The notes under the pieces: model-generated
The model's database searches: none
What the model was told of the DNA's origin: nothing
Seen by the model: the letters and a program-made list of their open reading frames with translations, nothing else
From: a virus
IMG/VR virus record: IMGVR_UViG_3300040960_001940
Location: 1-26,716 of that record
Length of the DNA stretch: 26,716 nucleotides
Direction: 5' to 3' (one strand)
Made by a program: the position numbers and the translations under genes
Part shown: positions 16,602 through 26,284 of the stretch, piece by piece
How positions within the stretch are numbered: position 1 is the first letter of the stretch
Layout: every line of letters begins with the position of its first letter

Positions 16602-18176
16602 ATGTCAGCAATTATAACTGATCAACTAAGAATATTTAATGCGGAGAACTTTGTCAATACCATTGGTGTTTCTTCAAACTCTTATTATGCATTCATTGGT
16701 CTCCCAAATGCAACTGAATATGACTCTGAGTGGGATATAACACCACCATCTCCTAAAGATTGTTTTGACGAAGAGAATGATTATTGGGACACTATGACAT
16801 CCTTAAAAAGGATTTCTAAAAATGATGTTAAAAGAGTCATTAGAAAGATCCAATGGGAAAGTGGATTTACTTATGACATGTATAGACATGATATAAGTAG
16901 AACAAACTTATCACAACCATCTGAAGCAACTAGTCTATATTATTCAAACTTTTATGTAGTGAATAAGGATTATAAAGTTTATATTTGTATTCACAATGGT
17001 ACTGATGAAAATAACTTTTCAGGTAAACCTTCATTGGATGAACCACTGTTTACCGATTTAGAACCAAAACCTGCTGGTAGCAGTAATGATGGTTATTTGT
17101 GGAAATATTTGTATACTATTAATCCATCGGATATCATTAAGTTTGATGGTATTGATTATATACCACTTCCAGATGAGTGGGGTGTAGATGAATCATCTTC
17201 AGCGATCAAACTTCATGCTTCTACTAGTGGACAGATAAAAAATGCAGTAATCGCTGATAGTGGTGCAAATATTGGTCCAGCAAATCAAGTTTATAATAGA
17301 GTACCTATTAAAGGTGATGGATCTGGAGCGGAAGCTACAGTTATTATCGATTCCGAATCTAGGTTAGATTCTGTCATCATTACTAATGGTGGATCTGGAT
17401 ACACATATGCAGTATTAGATTTTGCTGGTGGCGGTTTACCAGTAGATACTATTGGTTATGAAGAACCAGATGTTGATGTTATCATTCCACCTCAAGGAGG
17501 TCATGGATACAACATTTATAAAGAGTTAGGCGCAACGAGAGTATTAGTTTATTGTAGAATTGAAAATGATTTACAAAATCCAGATTTTATTCTTGGAAAT
17601 CAAGTTGCTAGATTTGGTATTGTAAAAAATCCACTAAAATATGGATCTAATGATATCCTTGATGATGATAAAGTAAGTGCATTACATGCAATTAAGCTTA
17701 TTGGAAACATTTCTGATGGTAGATATTTACCAGATAGCATTATTACACAAAATGTTTCAACAGGTACTACTGCTGTTGGAAGAGTAGTTTCTTACAATGA
17801 AAATACTGGGGTTCTTAAATATTGGCAAGATAGAACTCTTTATGGATTTAACTTTGACAAATCTAGAGACTATACTCCATCATATGGATATGGTAAAGTT
17901 GATTTTACTTCCAATGTTGGTGGTGGTGGAAGTTTATTGATTATCGGTGAAGTTTCTTCATTAGAGATTGATACAGATTTCGGAACAGAATCTAATCCTG
18001 GTATAACAACTGTAATAAATAATAGGACCTACAGTTTAGGTCAAGAATTTCAAAATGGGATATCAAATCCAGAAGTTAAAAAATACTCTGGAGACATTAT
18101 CTATGTTGATAATAGACCGTCCATTACAAGATCCCAAAACCAAAAAGAAGATATCAAGGTAATCTTGCAGTTTTAA
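16602..18176 (+). CDS. 8: Baseplate wedge subunit gp8
   Basis: This 524-aa protein is the gp8 baseplate wedge protein, which in T4 (334 aa) dimerises and binds gp7 and gp6 within the wedge. The N-terminal half has the gp8 pattern: DQLRIFNAENF (7-17), YYAFIGLP, VIRKIQWESGFTYDMYRH and YKVYICIHN, followed by DGYLWKYLYTINPSD. The later part has VIIPPQGGHGYNIYKELGA and VARFGIVKNPL. Between them, at about residues 205-290, are two copies of the GxGY-type module also found in the giant proteins (for example SVIITNGGSGYTY), which may account for some of the extra length relative to T4. It has its own late promoter, no Shine-Dalgarno, and lies 6 bases before the next gene. The gp6, gp7-position, gp8 order is as in T4. 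Confidence 0.88.
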   Translation: MSAIITDQLRIFNAENFVNTIGVSSNSYYAFIGLPNATEYDSEWDITPPSPKDCFDEENDYWDTMTSLKRISKNDVKRVIRKIQWESGFTYDMYRHDISRTNLSQPSEATSLYYSNFYVVNKDYKVYICIHNGTDENNFSGKPSLDEPLFTDLEPKPAGSSNDGYLWKYLYTINPSDIIKFDGIDYIPLPDEWGVDESSSAIKLHASTSGQIKNAVIADSGANIGPANQVYNRVPIKGDGSGAEATVIIDSESRLDSVIITNGGSGYTYAVLDFAGGGLPVDTIGYEEPDVDVIIPPQGGHGYNIYKELGATRVLVYCRIENDLQNPDFILGNQVARFGIVKNPLKYGSNDILDDDKVSALHAIKLIGNISDGRYLPDSIITQNVSTGTTAVGRVVSYNENTGVLKYWQDRTLYGFNFDKSRDYTPSYGYGKVDFTSNVGGGGSLLIIGEVSSLEIDTDFGTESNPGITTVINNRTYSLGQEFQNGISNPEVKKYSGDIIYVDNRPSITRSQNQKEDIKVILQF

Positions 18177-18182
18177 AGAATT

Positions 18183-21100
18183 ATGCCATCAAAAACGAAT
18201 CTAAACGTCTTTCCTTATTTTGATGACTTTGATGAGGACAAAAACTATTATAAAGTTCTTTTTAAACCTGGATATCCCATTCAGGCTAGAGAGTTATCAA
18301 ACGTACAATCGATACTGCAAAATCAGATCGAACAGTTTGGAAACCACGTTTTTAAAGAAGGATCTGTTGTAATCCCAGGTAATATTAGTTTTACCAGGAT
18401 TACTGGCGTTGAGGTTCAAAATACATTTAATGCTATTGATATTGATCAATACATTAATAATGCTAAGATGTACGGATACGTTATTGTTGGCAGAGATAGT
18501 GGTCTAAGAGCTAAAGTTGTTAAGGTACTTAGAAAAATCGATTATCCAGATTTAAATAATACTCTGGTATATTTTCAGTATTTAAATACTGGAACCAATA
18601 ATGAAACTGAGTTTCAACCAGGAGAATCTCTCTACGCAGAATCTGAGATTCTTCCTGTATTGAGGCGTGGTGTAACTTCTTCCACTCTCGTAAATGTAAA
18701 AACTCAAAGTACTGAAGACATTTTTGGTGATCGTGGTGTACAAAGTACCATTGTAACTGCTTCAAGATCATCAAGCAATATTTCTGGACAATATCAATAC
18801 GAAAATGTTAGTACTATTGATGATATTACTCTTAGAAGTGGTCAAGATTTCTTATTAGTAAAAACTCCTATTATTGGATCAGCAGCTATTATTAGCGAAG
18901 GTGTATATTTTCTAAGAGGAAACTTTGTTAATGTTGCTGAAGAGTTACTAGTTGTAGATAGGTTTAGTTTCTTAGCAAATGCAAAGATTGGACTAAGTAT
19001 TACTGAGCAGATTATAACTTCAGATAATGATTCAACTCTATTTGATAACTCTAGAGGATTTTCAAACTATGCTGCTCCTGGAGCAGATAGATTAAAAATC
19101 ACAGCAAGATTAGCATCTTTAGATTTAGATGATGATCAAACAGATAACTTTATTGAACTTACAAGAGTAGAAGACGGCAATATTGTATTCTTAAATAGAA
19201 ATCCTGAGTACAATGAGCTTGGCAATGAACTCGCCAGAAGAACTTACGATGGGTCTGGAGATTATTATATTACACCATTTACTCTAACCGTAGAGGAATC
19301 TCTAAATGACTTAGAGGGTAGCAGAGGTGTATTTAAAGAAGGAGAAGTAACTAGAGAACAAAATACTCCCAAGGAAAGTATGGGAGTATTTAAACTATCT
19401 CCAGGAAAAGCATATGTTAAAGGATATGAGATTGAAAGGTTAGCTAGTACTTTAATCGATTTTGAAAAACCTAGAGATACTAAAACATTATTAAATCAGT
19501 CCATCCAATATGCCCCTGGAACAGGTCTAACTCTTAATAGGTTACATGGAACACCAAAGATTGGTATTTCAACCTATCACGTTTCTTTGAGAGATTCTAG
19601 ACTGGGATCAAATAATTTAGAAGCATCTGGCAAAGAGATTGGATTGAGCAGAGTATATGATTTTGCTCTAGAATCTGGTGCATACAACACAAGCAATCTA
19701 GATCTCAATGAGTGGGATCTAAATGCATATGATTTAGATTTCTATACAGAGATTACATTAAACCAACCAGTAACAGAAACTGTTCCATCAAAAATTGATG
19801 GCAAATATACTGGAGCATTTTCTTTCTTAAGGTTTGGTGCATCAAATGCAGGTGTGGTTACTGCATATAGTAGTTCTGGAAGATATTCCATTGGAGAAAA
19901 AATCACTTTTAGTAATGGAGAAACTAGAGTAATCACAAATATTAGATCATATGGTATTGATGATACCAAATCAGTTTACGGAAATGTCGGATTATCTACA
20001 TTTACTGGTGATCTAAAGCAATCCAAAAAAGTTTCTTTGGGAAGTGTTGCTATTCAAGGCGAATCTGCTGGAGTATCTACAGTAACATCACCATCAACCG
20101 TATTTACTAATATTTGTGAAGATGGAGATTTAGTATCTTATACTATCGGTGAAAATACTGTACCAAATTTTGCAAAGATTCAATCAGTATCGACTAATAG
20201 TATTGTTATTGAACCAGTTCAATCGGTTTCTGGTATTTGTATAGGAACTCTTCCAGTATCAACAACTACTGGATTAGATTTTGCTATTTTAACTACAGAA
20301 AGACAAGTTGGTAATAACGCATTATATACTCCGTTCCCCAAGCAAAATATTGAATCTGTAGACCTTAGTGAGTCTAGAATTTCTATTAGAAGAGAGTATT
20401 CTGTTACTATTGCAGGTAATGGTTTTAACATTTCAGCATCTACATTATCTGCAAATGAATCTTTCCAACCATATGATGAAGAAAGATATTCTTTGGTAAC
20501 TCTTGATGGAACTATTATTCCATTAGAAAGTGGAAACTTTGCATTCTCAAATGGTGGTAGAGAAGTTACATTAACTAATCTCACTACTAATGGTCAAGCA
20601 AGATTTATTGCTTCACTGTACAAATCAACAGTTAAGAGTAGAGCAAAAGTTAAAAAGATTGAAGTTGCTACATTATCAAAATCATCTCTTGAGCAATCTG
20701 GTGTAAATATCGCTGGTGTTGGCGCAACAACTTTAAATGATGGTTTAGTATTTGGAAACTATCCATATGGCACAAGAGTTCAAGATGATAGAATCTGTTT
20801 AAATCATCCAGAAATCATTAGATTGTATGGTGTTTTCGAATCAAGAACTACAGAAGATCCGATTTTACCGAAGTTAACAATAACTAATATTCTAACTTCT
20901 GAAAAGTCCCCAACAACTGCAAATAACATTAAAGTTGGTGAGCGTTTAATCGGAAGCACTTCAGAATGTGTTTTAGTATGCACTAATATTATAAATCCTT
21001 CAACTATTGAAGTTGTATCGGTAAATAAAAAAACTCCTTCCACTTCTGAAGCAATAAAAGGCAAAGAAACTGGCATAACGGCAGAAGTAGTAAACTATAT

Positions 21101-24100
21101 CGATACGCAAAGCGTTAATATCACTGATAGATATTTACTTGAGTCTGGAGAGACTTCTCAAGCATATACATATTCATTCTTAAAGAGAGTTTCTAGTTCA
21201 GCATCTCCAAAAAGAAGGATTAAAGTCGTTTATGACAGGGTATATATTCCATCTGACGATGCTGGAGATGTCGTATGTGTAAACTCGTATTCCAGTATTC
21301 CCAGAAATACAATTTCATCGGCACCAGGTCAGACATCAAAAACTGATATTTTAGATTTAAGACCTATTCCAGATCCTTTCCTCGTTTATGAGGGTCAAAG
21401 ATCTCCATTTGAGTTCTTTGGAAAGAACTACAGTGAAACTAATAACTCATTTAGGGACATTTTAGTTGCGGATGAAGATATTATCTTAAACTACACATTC
21501 TATCTCGGTAGAGTAGATAGAATATTCTTGGATATTAATGAGCAGATTATTGTCAAGAAAGGTGTTGCATCAGAATCTCTAGATCCTCCAGAATCTCCAG
21601 CAAATGCTCTTGAGATTGCTAGAGTTACTTTTGCACCATATGCAAAAAATGCAAGAAAAGCAGCAGATATTCAACTTTTAACACATAAAAGATATAGAAT
21701 GTCTGATATCTCTAAGTTAGAGAATAGAATTAAAAATCTTGAGTATTATACGACATTAAATCTACTAGAGCAATCAACTTCAGCGTTATCTGTTCCAGAT
21801 TCTAATGGACTGAATAGATTTAAGTCTGGTTTCTTTGTTGATGATTTCTCAACCAGAAATAATCAATATGTTGTTGAGGGTCAGATTAAGAACTCAAATG
21901 ATAAAGTAAATAGAGAACTACGTCCAGCTTGTTATACTACAGAGCTTGATTTAACTTTAGCAAATAATATTAACTATAACACTAACAATGCTCCATCTGT
22001 TCATCCAGTAAAGGGCATTTCACGAAGTGTGTATGATGATGTTAAGTTTACTCAAATATCAAATATTATTGGAAATAATATCCAAATAACTGGTGGTGGT
22101 GGAGCTCGTAATGAAAATACAGGTAAGGGACTACTAACTTTAGCATATAATGAGGAGATTAGGATCAGACAATCTTTTTCCACAAGAGTAGTAAATGTTA
22201 CTCCGTATCTTGTAACAAACTATTATGGTCAGATTGATTTAAACCCATCTTCCGATGTTTGGAGCGAAGAGACTATTCTAGAACCACTAATCATTACTGG
22301 TATTGAAGGTAGAGTCATTGAAGAAAGTCCTAGTTTTACTGCTCAAGAGTTTGCATCTCAGGATGGATTTGATCCTGTAAGTTGGGGATCTTGGACAAAC
22401 AACTGGACTGGATCTTCTCAAGCAGTTATTGGTAGAGGTTCAGTTAGTAGTTCTTCAACATCGCAGAGTGGAAATACAGTAACTGTTGCCACAACAACAA
22501 CTAGTGGTAATGTTGTACAAACTACTAATACTGGTACTGCAACTCAGCAAGGTACAACTACTAGGATAACTAATCCTATTGAAGATAAAAATCTAGGAAA
22601 TAGAGTTGTATCAGCTTCTAGTGCTGCTTATTTGAGATCAAGAAATGTTGAATTCATCGCTAAGAAGATGAAACCAAGCACAAGATTATACGCTTTCTTT
22701 GATGATCAGGATGTTACTGCACTTTGTACGCCAAAACTATTAGAAATAGAAATGGTCGATGGATCATTTACTATTGGTGAAGATGTTATATTCTATGATG
22801 AAAATAACTTTGTGATAGCGGGATATCGTTGTGCAGCACCAAATCATCAATATGGCAACATTAATGATCCAAATGCTCAAACTTTCTATGATAGAAGTCC
22901 TTATGATCAGAGTTTATTACCAACTGCTTATACAGAGTCTTCAAATATTTTAAATGTAGATACAACTGCTTCTGGTGATTATTCTTCTGGTTATGGTGGA
23001 AATGTTTTAATAGGTGCTAGAGCGGAAGGTGTTACGAGTGGAGCAGTTGCTACGATTTCAAATAAGAGATTATTTACAGATCAAGTTGGCGTTGTTATTG
23101 GATCATTATTTGTACCAAATCCAAACGATGATACTAATCAAAGATTTACTACTGGTGCTATTTCGTTCAAAGTTTCAAACGACCAATCTAATGATATTAT
23201 TCTTGGCGTAGAGACTACAGAAGCTACTGGACAGTTCTTCTCTTCTGGATTTATTACTCAAACACAAGAAACTACAATCCAAGTAAGAAATACTCTGATT
23301 GAATCTGCTACTATTACTAGAGAAAGAGCGATTGTTTCTACATCTACGGCATTTGTACCAACTAATACTACCACAAGTAGTTTTTCATTCACAGTATCTC
23401 CACCAGCACCGCCAAATAGACATGATCCACTAGCACAGTCATTCTTTATCCCAAATGCTGCTGGTGTATTTGTGACTCACATGGATCTTTATTTCCAGGC
23501 AAAGTCTGAAGATCTTCCAGTATATGTTGAACTGAGATCAATGGAACTTGGACTTCCAACTACAGAAGTTTATCCATTAAGTAGAGTTGAGCTGTTACCA
23601 AGTCAGGTTAATATTTCTGATGATGCTGCTGTACCAACAAGAGTTAATTTCCAAGGACCAGTTTACTTAGAAGGTAATAAAGAGCATTGTATTGTATTAT
23701 TATCTGATGTTACTGATTATTATGTTTGGATTTCTAGACTAGGAGAAACTACATTTGGTGTTAATGGTGAAGAAATTGCTATTACTACCCAGAATGAACT
23801 AGGATCTCTATTTAAATCTCAGAATGGATCAACTTGGAGTCCAAGTCAATATGAAGATCTTAAGTTTACACTATTTAATGCAAGATTTGTAGAACAGGGT
23901 AGTGTAACTCTTGTTAATAGTGATGTTTCTCAAGTAAATAATCTCTATAAAGATCCACTCAAAACATATTCTAAAACACAAAGAGTTTCTCTTGGTGCGA
24001 CTATAACTGATACTAACTTAAGGATTGGAAATACCATATATCAAGAAGATTCTAATGCAAGTGGTGTTTATATTGGAAATGCTGGTATTGCAACTGGAAA

Positions 24101-25904
24101 TCTTTCTTTAGCAAATGCTGGCATTGGATATACTCCTTTTGAGTTTGGAGCACCTGCATTTACTTTTGAAGATGTTCCTCTAGTTTCATTAACAGGTGAT
24201 GGTAAGAATGCTACTGCTGATATTACAATCGATGGTGGTGTTGCTATTGCTGCAACTATCGTAAATGGTGGTTCTGGATATGTTATTGGCGAAGAATTGA
24301 CAGCATCTCAACTAGGAATCTCTTCTGTTGGAAGAAATCTTGTATTGTCAGTAACTGATATTTTTGGCATAAATCAAATCATTATGGACGAAATCCAAGG
24401 TGATTTTAATGTTTCACCTACTAAAGCACTATACTTCTACAGTAATGATCCTGTTGTTGGATTCGGAACAACTACTATTAATGCATTAGGTAATGGTGGA
24501 AATGATACTGATGTAACAGTTGAATCTATAGAAACTGTTCATGATGGATTACATATTGAAGTTATCCATAAAAACCACGGAATGCATTCTCTACAAAATA
24601 GAGTGTTGATTTCTGGTGTAGAATCTGATGTTTCTCCTGCAACACTAGTAGGATCACTTTCAAGAACATCTACTGAGGATATTGAGTTAGATGCAGATGA
24701 TATTTCAGTATTTGAAGCCTTTGAAAACATTCCAGTTTCTGCTCAGAATCCTGGTTATATTTCTATTGGAAATGAAATCATTTCATATACTGGAGTTACT
24801 GGAAGTAGTTTAACGGGTATTGGAAGAGACATTGATACATCATCAATAGCAATTCCTCGCACTGTTAACTATAATCCAAAAGTATATAAGTATGAATATA
24901 ATGGTATTTCTCTAAGAAGAATCAATAAGGAACACTTCTTACAAGATGCTACGGTAGAAAACCCAATTGGACTAGACAAATATAACATTAAGATAGATAC
25001 TTCAACTGATGGAGTAGATAGATCTACTGGAGTTACATATCCAAAACTATTCTTAGCTGAAACTAAGAGTGGTGGTGGACCTGGAGTCTATGGTTCTAAG
25101 AACATTGCCTATGAAATGATTCATCCTATTATAAATACATTAGTTCTTCCAGATGCAACACTAACTGCTACGGTTAGAACAACAACTGGTACTAGTATTG
25201 ATGGAAATGAAGAATCATTCCTTGATGCTGGAACCGTTCCATTGACTATTAATGAAGATAACTATTTTGAATCTCCTAGAGTTATTGCTTCCAGAATCAA
25301 TGAACTTGCTTTTGCAGATCAACTACCTGGAAACAAATCTCTAGAAATTACTTTAAACTTATCAACAGATCAACCAGTTATTAGTCCTATTATTGACCTG
25401 GATCGTCTTGGTGCTGTATTTGTATCAAATAGAGTAAATAATCCAATCAGTGATTATATTAATGATTCCAGAACATCCAGTAGTACAGAAGATCCAACCG
25501 CATTTACATATCAAACAAAACCAATCCAACTAGAGTTCCCAGCAACTTCTATAAAAGTTCTTGTTGAAGCATATATAAATCAATATACTGATGTTAGAGC
25601 ATTCTTTGCTGTTATGAAGTCTGCAGAAAAAGAACCAATCTATTATCCATTCCCTGGATTTAGAAATAGATTGGCATCGGGTGAAGTTATTGATATTACC
25701 AAAAATGATGGAACTCCAGATAAACAATATAGTAGAAATAATGCTCTAGGATATGAGCAAGGTGGCATCAGTTATGTTGATTTAGAGTTTAATATTGATA
25801 ATCTTGAGCCATTTAACTTCTTCTCAGTGAAGTTGTTAGGCACCTCAACAAATCAGGCATTCCCACCAAGATTTAGAGATCTAAGAGTTATTGGATTAGC
25901 ATAG
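18183..25904 (+). CDS. 2573-aa virion protein, DUF4815-like N-terminus (gp9/gp10 position)
   Basis: The N-terminus (NVFPYFDDFDEDKNYYKVLF, then GYPIQARELSNVQSILQNQI and GNHVFKEGSVVIPG, residues 8-68) matches the DUF4815-type start of phage tail fibre and baseplate proteins. Further marks are AYVKGYEIE with DFEKPRDTK near 411-440, a DILDLRPIPDPF segment near 1055, a helical KRYRMSDISKLENRIKNLEY stretch near 1168-1190, a Ser/Thr-rich linker at about 1420-1470, and a jelly-roll-like region from DPLAQSFFIP (D1748) to about 1857. Near the end are a GxGY module (2016-2040) and a module with ISIGNEIISYTG (2183-2220), related to those in the 4163-aa protein. It occupies the place of T4 gp9 to gp12 between gp8 and gp13, so a peripheral baseplate or fibre role is likely. 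No homology to T4 gp10 is claimed. The last codon is 1 base from the next start. Confidence 0.78.
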   Translation: MPSKTNLNVFPYFDDFDEDKNYYKVLFKPGYPIQARELSNVQSILQNQIEQFGNHVFKEGSVVIPGNISFTRITGVEVQNTFNAIDIDQYINNAKMYGYVIVGRDSGLRAKVVKVLRKIDYPDLNNTLVYFQYLNTGTNNETEFQPGESLYAESEILPVLRRGVTSSTLVNVKTQSTEDIFGDRGVQSTIVTASRSSSNISGQYQYENVSTIDDITLRSGQDFLLVKTPIIGSAAIISEGVYFLRGNFVNVAEELLVVDRFSFLANAKIGLSITEQIITSDNDSTLFDNSRGFSNYAAPGADRLKITARLASLDLDDDQTDNFIELTRVEDGNIVFLNRNPEYNELGNELARRTYDGSGDYYITPFTLTVEESLNDLEGSRGVFKEGEVTREQNTPKESMGVFKLSPGKAYVKGYEIERLASTLIDFEKPRDTKTLLNQSIQYAPGTGLTLNRLHGTPKIGISTYHVSLRDSRLGSNNLEASGKEIGLSRVYDFALESGAYNTSNLDLNEWDLNAYDLDFYTEITLNQPVTETVPSKIDGKYTGAFSFLRFGASNAGVVTAYSSSGRYSIGEKITFSNGETRVITNIRSYGIDDTKSVYGNVGLSTFTGDLKQSKKVSLGSVAIQGESAGVSTVTSPSTVFTNICEDGDLVSYTIGENTVPNFAKIQSVSTNSIVIEPVQSVSGICIGTLPVSTTTGLDFAILTTERQVGNNALYTPFPKQNIESVDLSESRISIRREYSVTIAGNGFNISASTLSANESFQPYDEERYSLVTLDGTIIPLESGNFAFSNGGREVTLTNLTTNGQARFIASLYKSTVKSRAKVKKIEVATLSKSSLEQSGVNIAGVGATTLNDGLVFGNYPYGTRVQDDRICLNHPEIIRLYGVFESRTTEDPILPKLTITNILTSEKSPTTANNIKVGERLIGSTSECVLVCTNIINPSTIEVVSVNKKTPSTSEAIKGKETGITAEVVNYIDTQSVNITDRYLLESGETSQAYTYSFLKRVSSSASPKRRIKVVYDRVYIPSDDAGDVVCVNSYSSIPRNTISSAPGQTSKTDILDLRPIPDPFLVYEGQRSPFEFFGKNYSETNNSFRDILVADEDIILNYTFYLGRVDRIFLDINEQIIVKKGVASESLDPPESPANALEIARVTFAPYAKNARKAADIQLLTHKRYRMSDISKLENRIKNLEYYTTLNLLEQSTSALSVPDSNGLNRFKSGFFVDDFSTRNNQYVVEGQIKNSNDKVNRELRPACYTTELDLTLANNINYNTNNAPSVHPVKGISRSVYDDVKFTQISNIIGNNIQITGGGGARNENTGKGLLTLAYNEEIRIRQSFSTRVVNVTPYLVTNYYGQIDLNPSSDVWSEETILEPLIITGIEGRVIEESPSFTAQEFASQDGFDPVSWGSWTNNWTGSSQAVIGRGSVSSSSTSQSGNTVTVATTTTSGNVVQTTNTGTATQQGTTTRITNPIEDKNLGNRVVSASSAAYLRSRNVEFIAKKMKPSTRLYAFFDDQDVTALCTPKLLEIEMVDGSFTIGEDVIFYDENNFVIAGYRCAAPNHQYGNINDPNAQTFYDRSPYDQSLLPTAYTESSNILNVDTTASGDYSSGYGGNVLIGARAEGVTSGAVATISNKRLFTDQVGVVIGSLFVPNPNDDTNQRFTTGAISFKVSNDQSNDIILGVETTEATGQFFSSGFITQTQETTIQVRNTLIESATITRERAIVSTSTAFVPTNTTTSSFSFTVSPPAPPNRHDPLAQSFFIPNAAGVFVTHMDLYFQAKSEDLPVYVELRSMELGLPTTEVYPLSRVELLPSQVNISDDAAVPTRVNFQGPVYLEGNKEHCIVLLSDVTDYYVWISRLGETTFGVNGEEIAITTQNELGSLFKSQNGSTWSPSQYEDLKFTLFNARFVEQGSVTLVNSDVSQVNNLYKDPLKTYSKTQRVSLGATITDTNLRIGNTIYQEDSNASGVYIGNAGIATGNLSLANAGIGYTPFEFGAPAFTFEDVPLVSLTGDGKNATADITIDGGVAIAATIVNGGSGYVIGEELTASQLGISSVGRNLVLSVTDIFGINQIIMDEIQGDFNVSPTKALYFYSNDPVVGFGTTTINALGNGGNDTDVTVESIETVHDGLHIEVIHKNHGMHSLQNRVLISGVESDVSPATLVGSLSRTSTEDIELDADDISVFEAFENIPVSAQNPGYISIGNEIISYTGVTGSSLTGIGRDIDTSSIAIPRTVNYNPKVYKYEYNGISLRRINKEHFLQDATVENPIGLDKYNIKIDTSTDGVDRSTGVTYPKLFLAETKSGGGPGVYGSKNIAYEMIHPIINTLVLPDATLTATVRTTTGTSIDGNEESFLDAGTVPLTINEDNYFESPRVIASRINELAFADQLPGNKSLEITLNLSTDQPVISPIIDLDRLGAVFVSNRVNNPISDYINDSRTSSSTEDPTAFTYQTKPIQLEFPATSIKVLVEAYINQYTDVRAFFAVMKSAEKEPIYYPFPGFRNRLASGEVIDITKNDGTPDKQYSRNNALGYEQGGISYVDLEFNIDNLEPFNFFSVKLLGTSTNQAFPPRFRDLRVIGLA

Positions 25905-25905
25905 T

Positions 25906-26133
25906 ATGGACAGATTAAAAGTAAAAGATCAATCCCATTTATATAGAGATAGTAATAGTAATGCTATTATTAATACTGATAAAGGTCAGTATGATCTCTA
26001 TATAAAAAGGAGAGAGAAACGGAAAAGTGAAAACAGTAAAATTGAGCACATCGAAAATGATTTGAATAGGTTAAAATCGGACATTAATGAAATAAAATCA
26101 TTATTAATGGAGATTAAGAATGGATCCCTCTGA
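25906..26133 (+). CDS. Small coiled-coil protein (75 aa)
   Basis: The 75-aa protein begins with a short polar region (residues 1-35) and continues with a charged helix, KIEHIENDLNRLKSDINEIK (45-64) and LLMEIKNG, whose Ile and Leu residues at heptad-like spacing (I46, I49, L53, L56, I60, I63, L66, L67, I70) indicate a coiled coil. It probably forms an oligomer, but the partner and role are unknown. The start follows the 2573-aa gene stop by one base (TAGTATG) and its end overlaps the next gene by 14 bases, so it belongs to the same late transcript. It could be an assembly factor for the large protein upstream, by position only. Confidence 0.65.
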   Translation: MDRLKVKDQSHLYRDSNSNAIINTDKGQYDLYIKRREKRKSENSKIEHIENDLNRLKSDINEIKSLLMEIKNGSL

Positions 26134-26284
26134 CATAACTCTAGATTCTGTTGCAAAAAACTTTGAGTATGAAAAAAATGCTAGAAACATAGATAGTATA
26201 AGTGATGTTCAGACTTTGCGAAATATTGCTAAGTCAATGCACAAATTATACTTAAAACAGCAAGAAGTCATTTCTAAACTATAA
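26120..26284 (+). CDS. Small helical hypothetical protein (54 aa)
   Basis: ATG 26120 overlaps the end of the coiled-coil gene, and TAA 26282-26284 shares its last base with the next start (TAATG). The 54-aa product (beginning MDPSDITLDSVAKNFEYEKN, ending KLYLKQQEVISKL) should be almost wholly helical, with two amphipathic helices around IDSISDVQTLRNIAKSMHKL. I recall similar short proteins just upstream of gp13 in cyanophages, with no function. The overlaps on both sides support it as a real gene. Confidence 0.65.
   Translation: MDPSDITLDSVAKNFEYEKNARNIDSISDVQTLRNIAKSMHKLYLKQQEVISKL

Noticed and set aside
20219-20584. Open frame of 121 codons on the minus strand, and similar minus-strand frames inside the giant genes
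   Set aside because: They lie wholly inside well-supported + strand genes, lack ribosome binding sites and promoters, and follow from the codon bias of the sense strand.
25134-25141. TATAAATA inside the 2573-aa gene as a late promoter
   Set aside because: It is within a coding region, far from any start, and such an 8-mer is expected by chance in AT-rich sequence. I counted only sites at gene boundaries.
26120-26284. NblA-like phycobilisome degradation adaptor
   Set aside because: The small size, helical character and KLYLKQQ segment recall NblA, and some cyanophages encode NblA, but the order of conserved residues does not fit well and the gene sits in a virion operon. A profile search against the NblA family would settle it.
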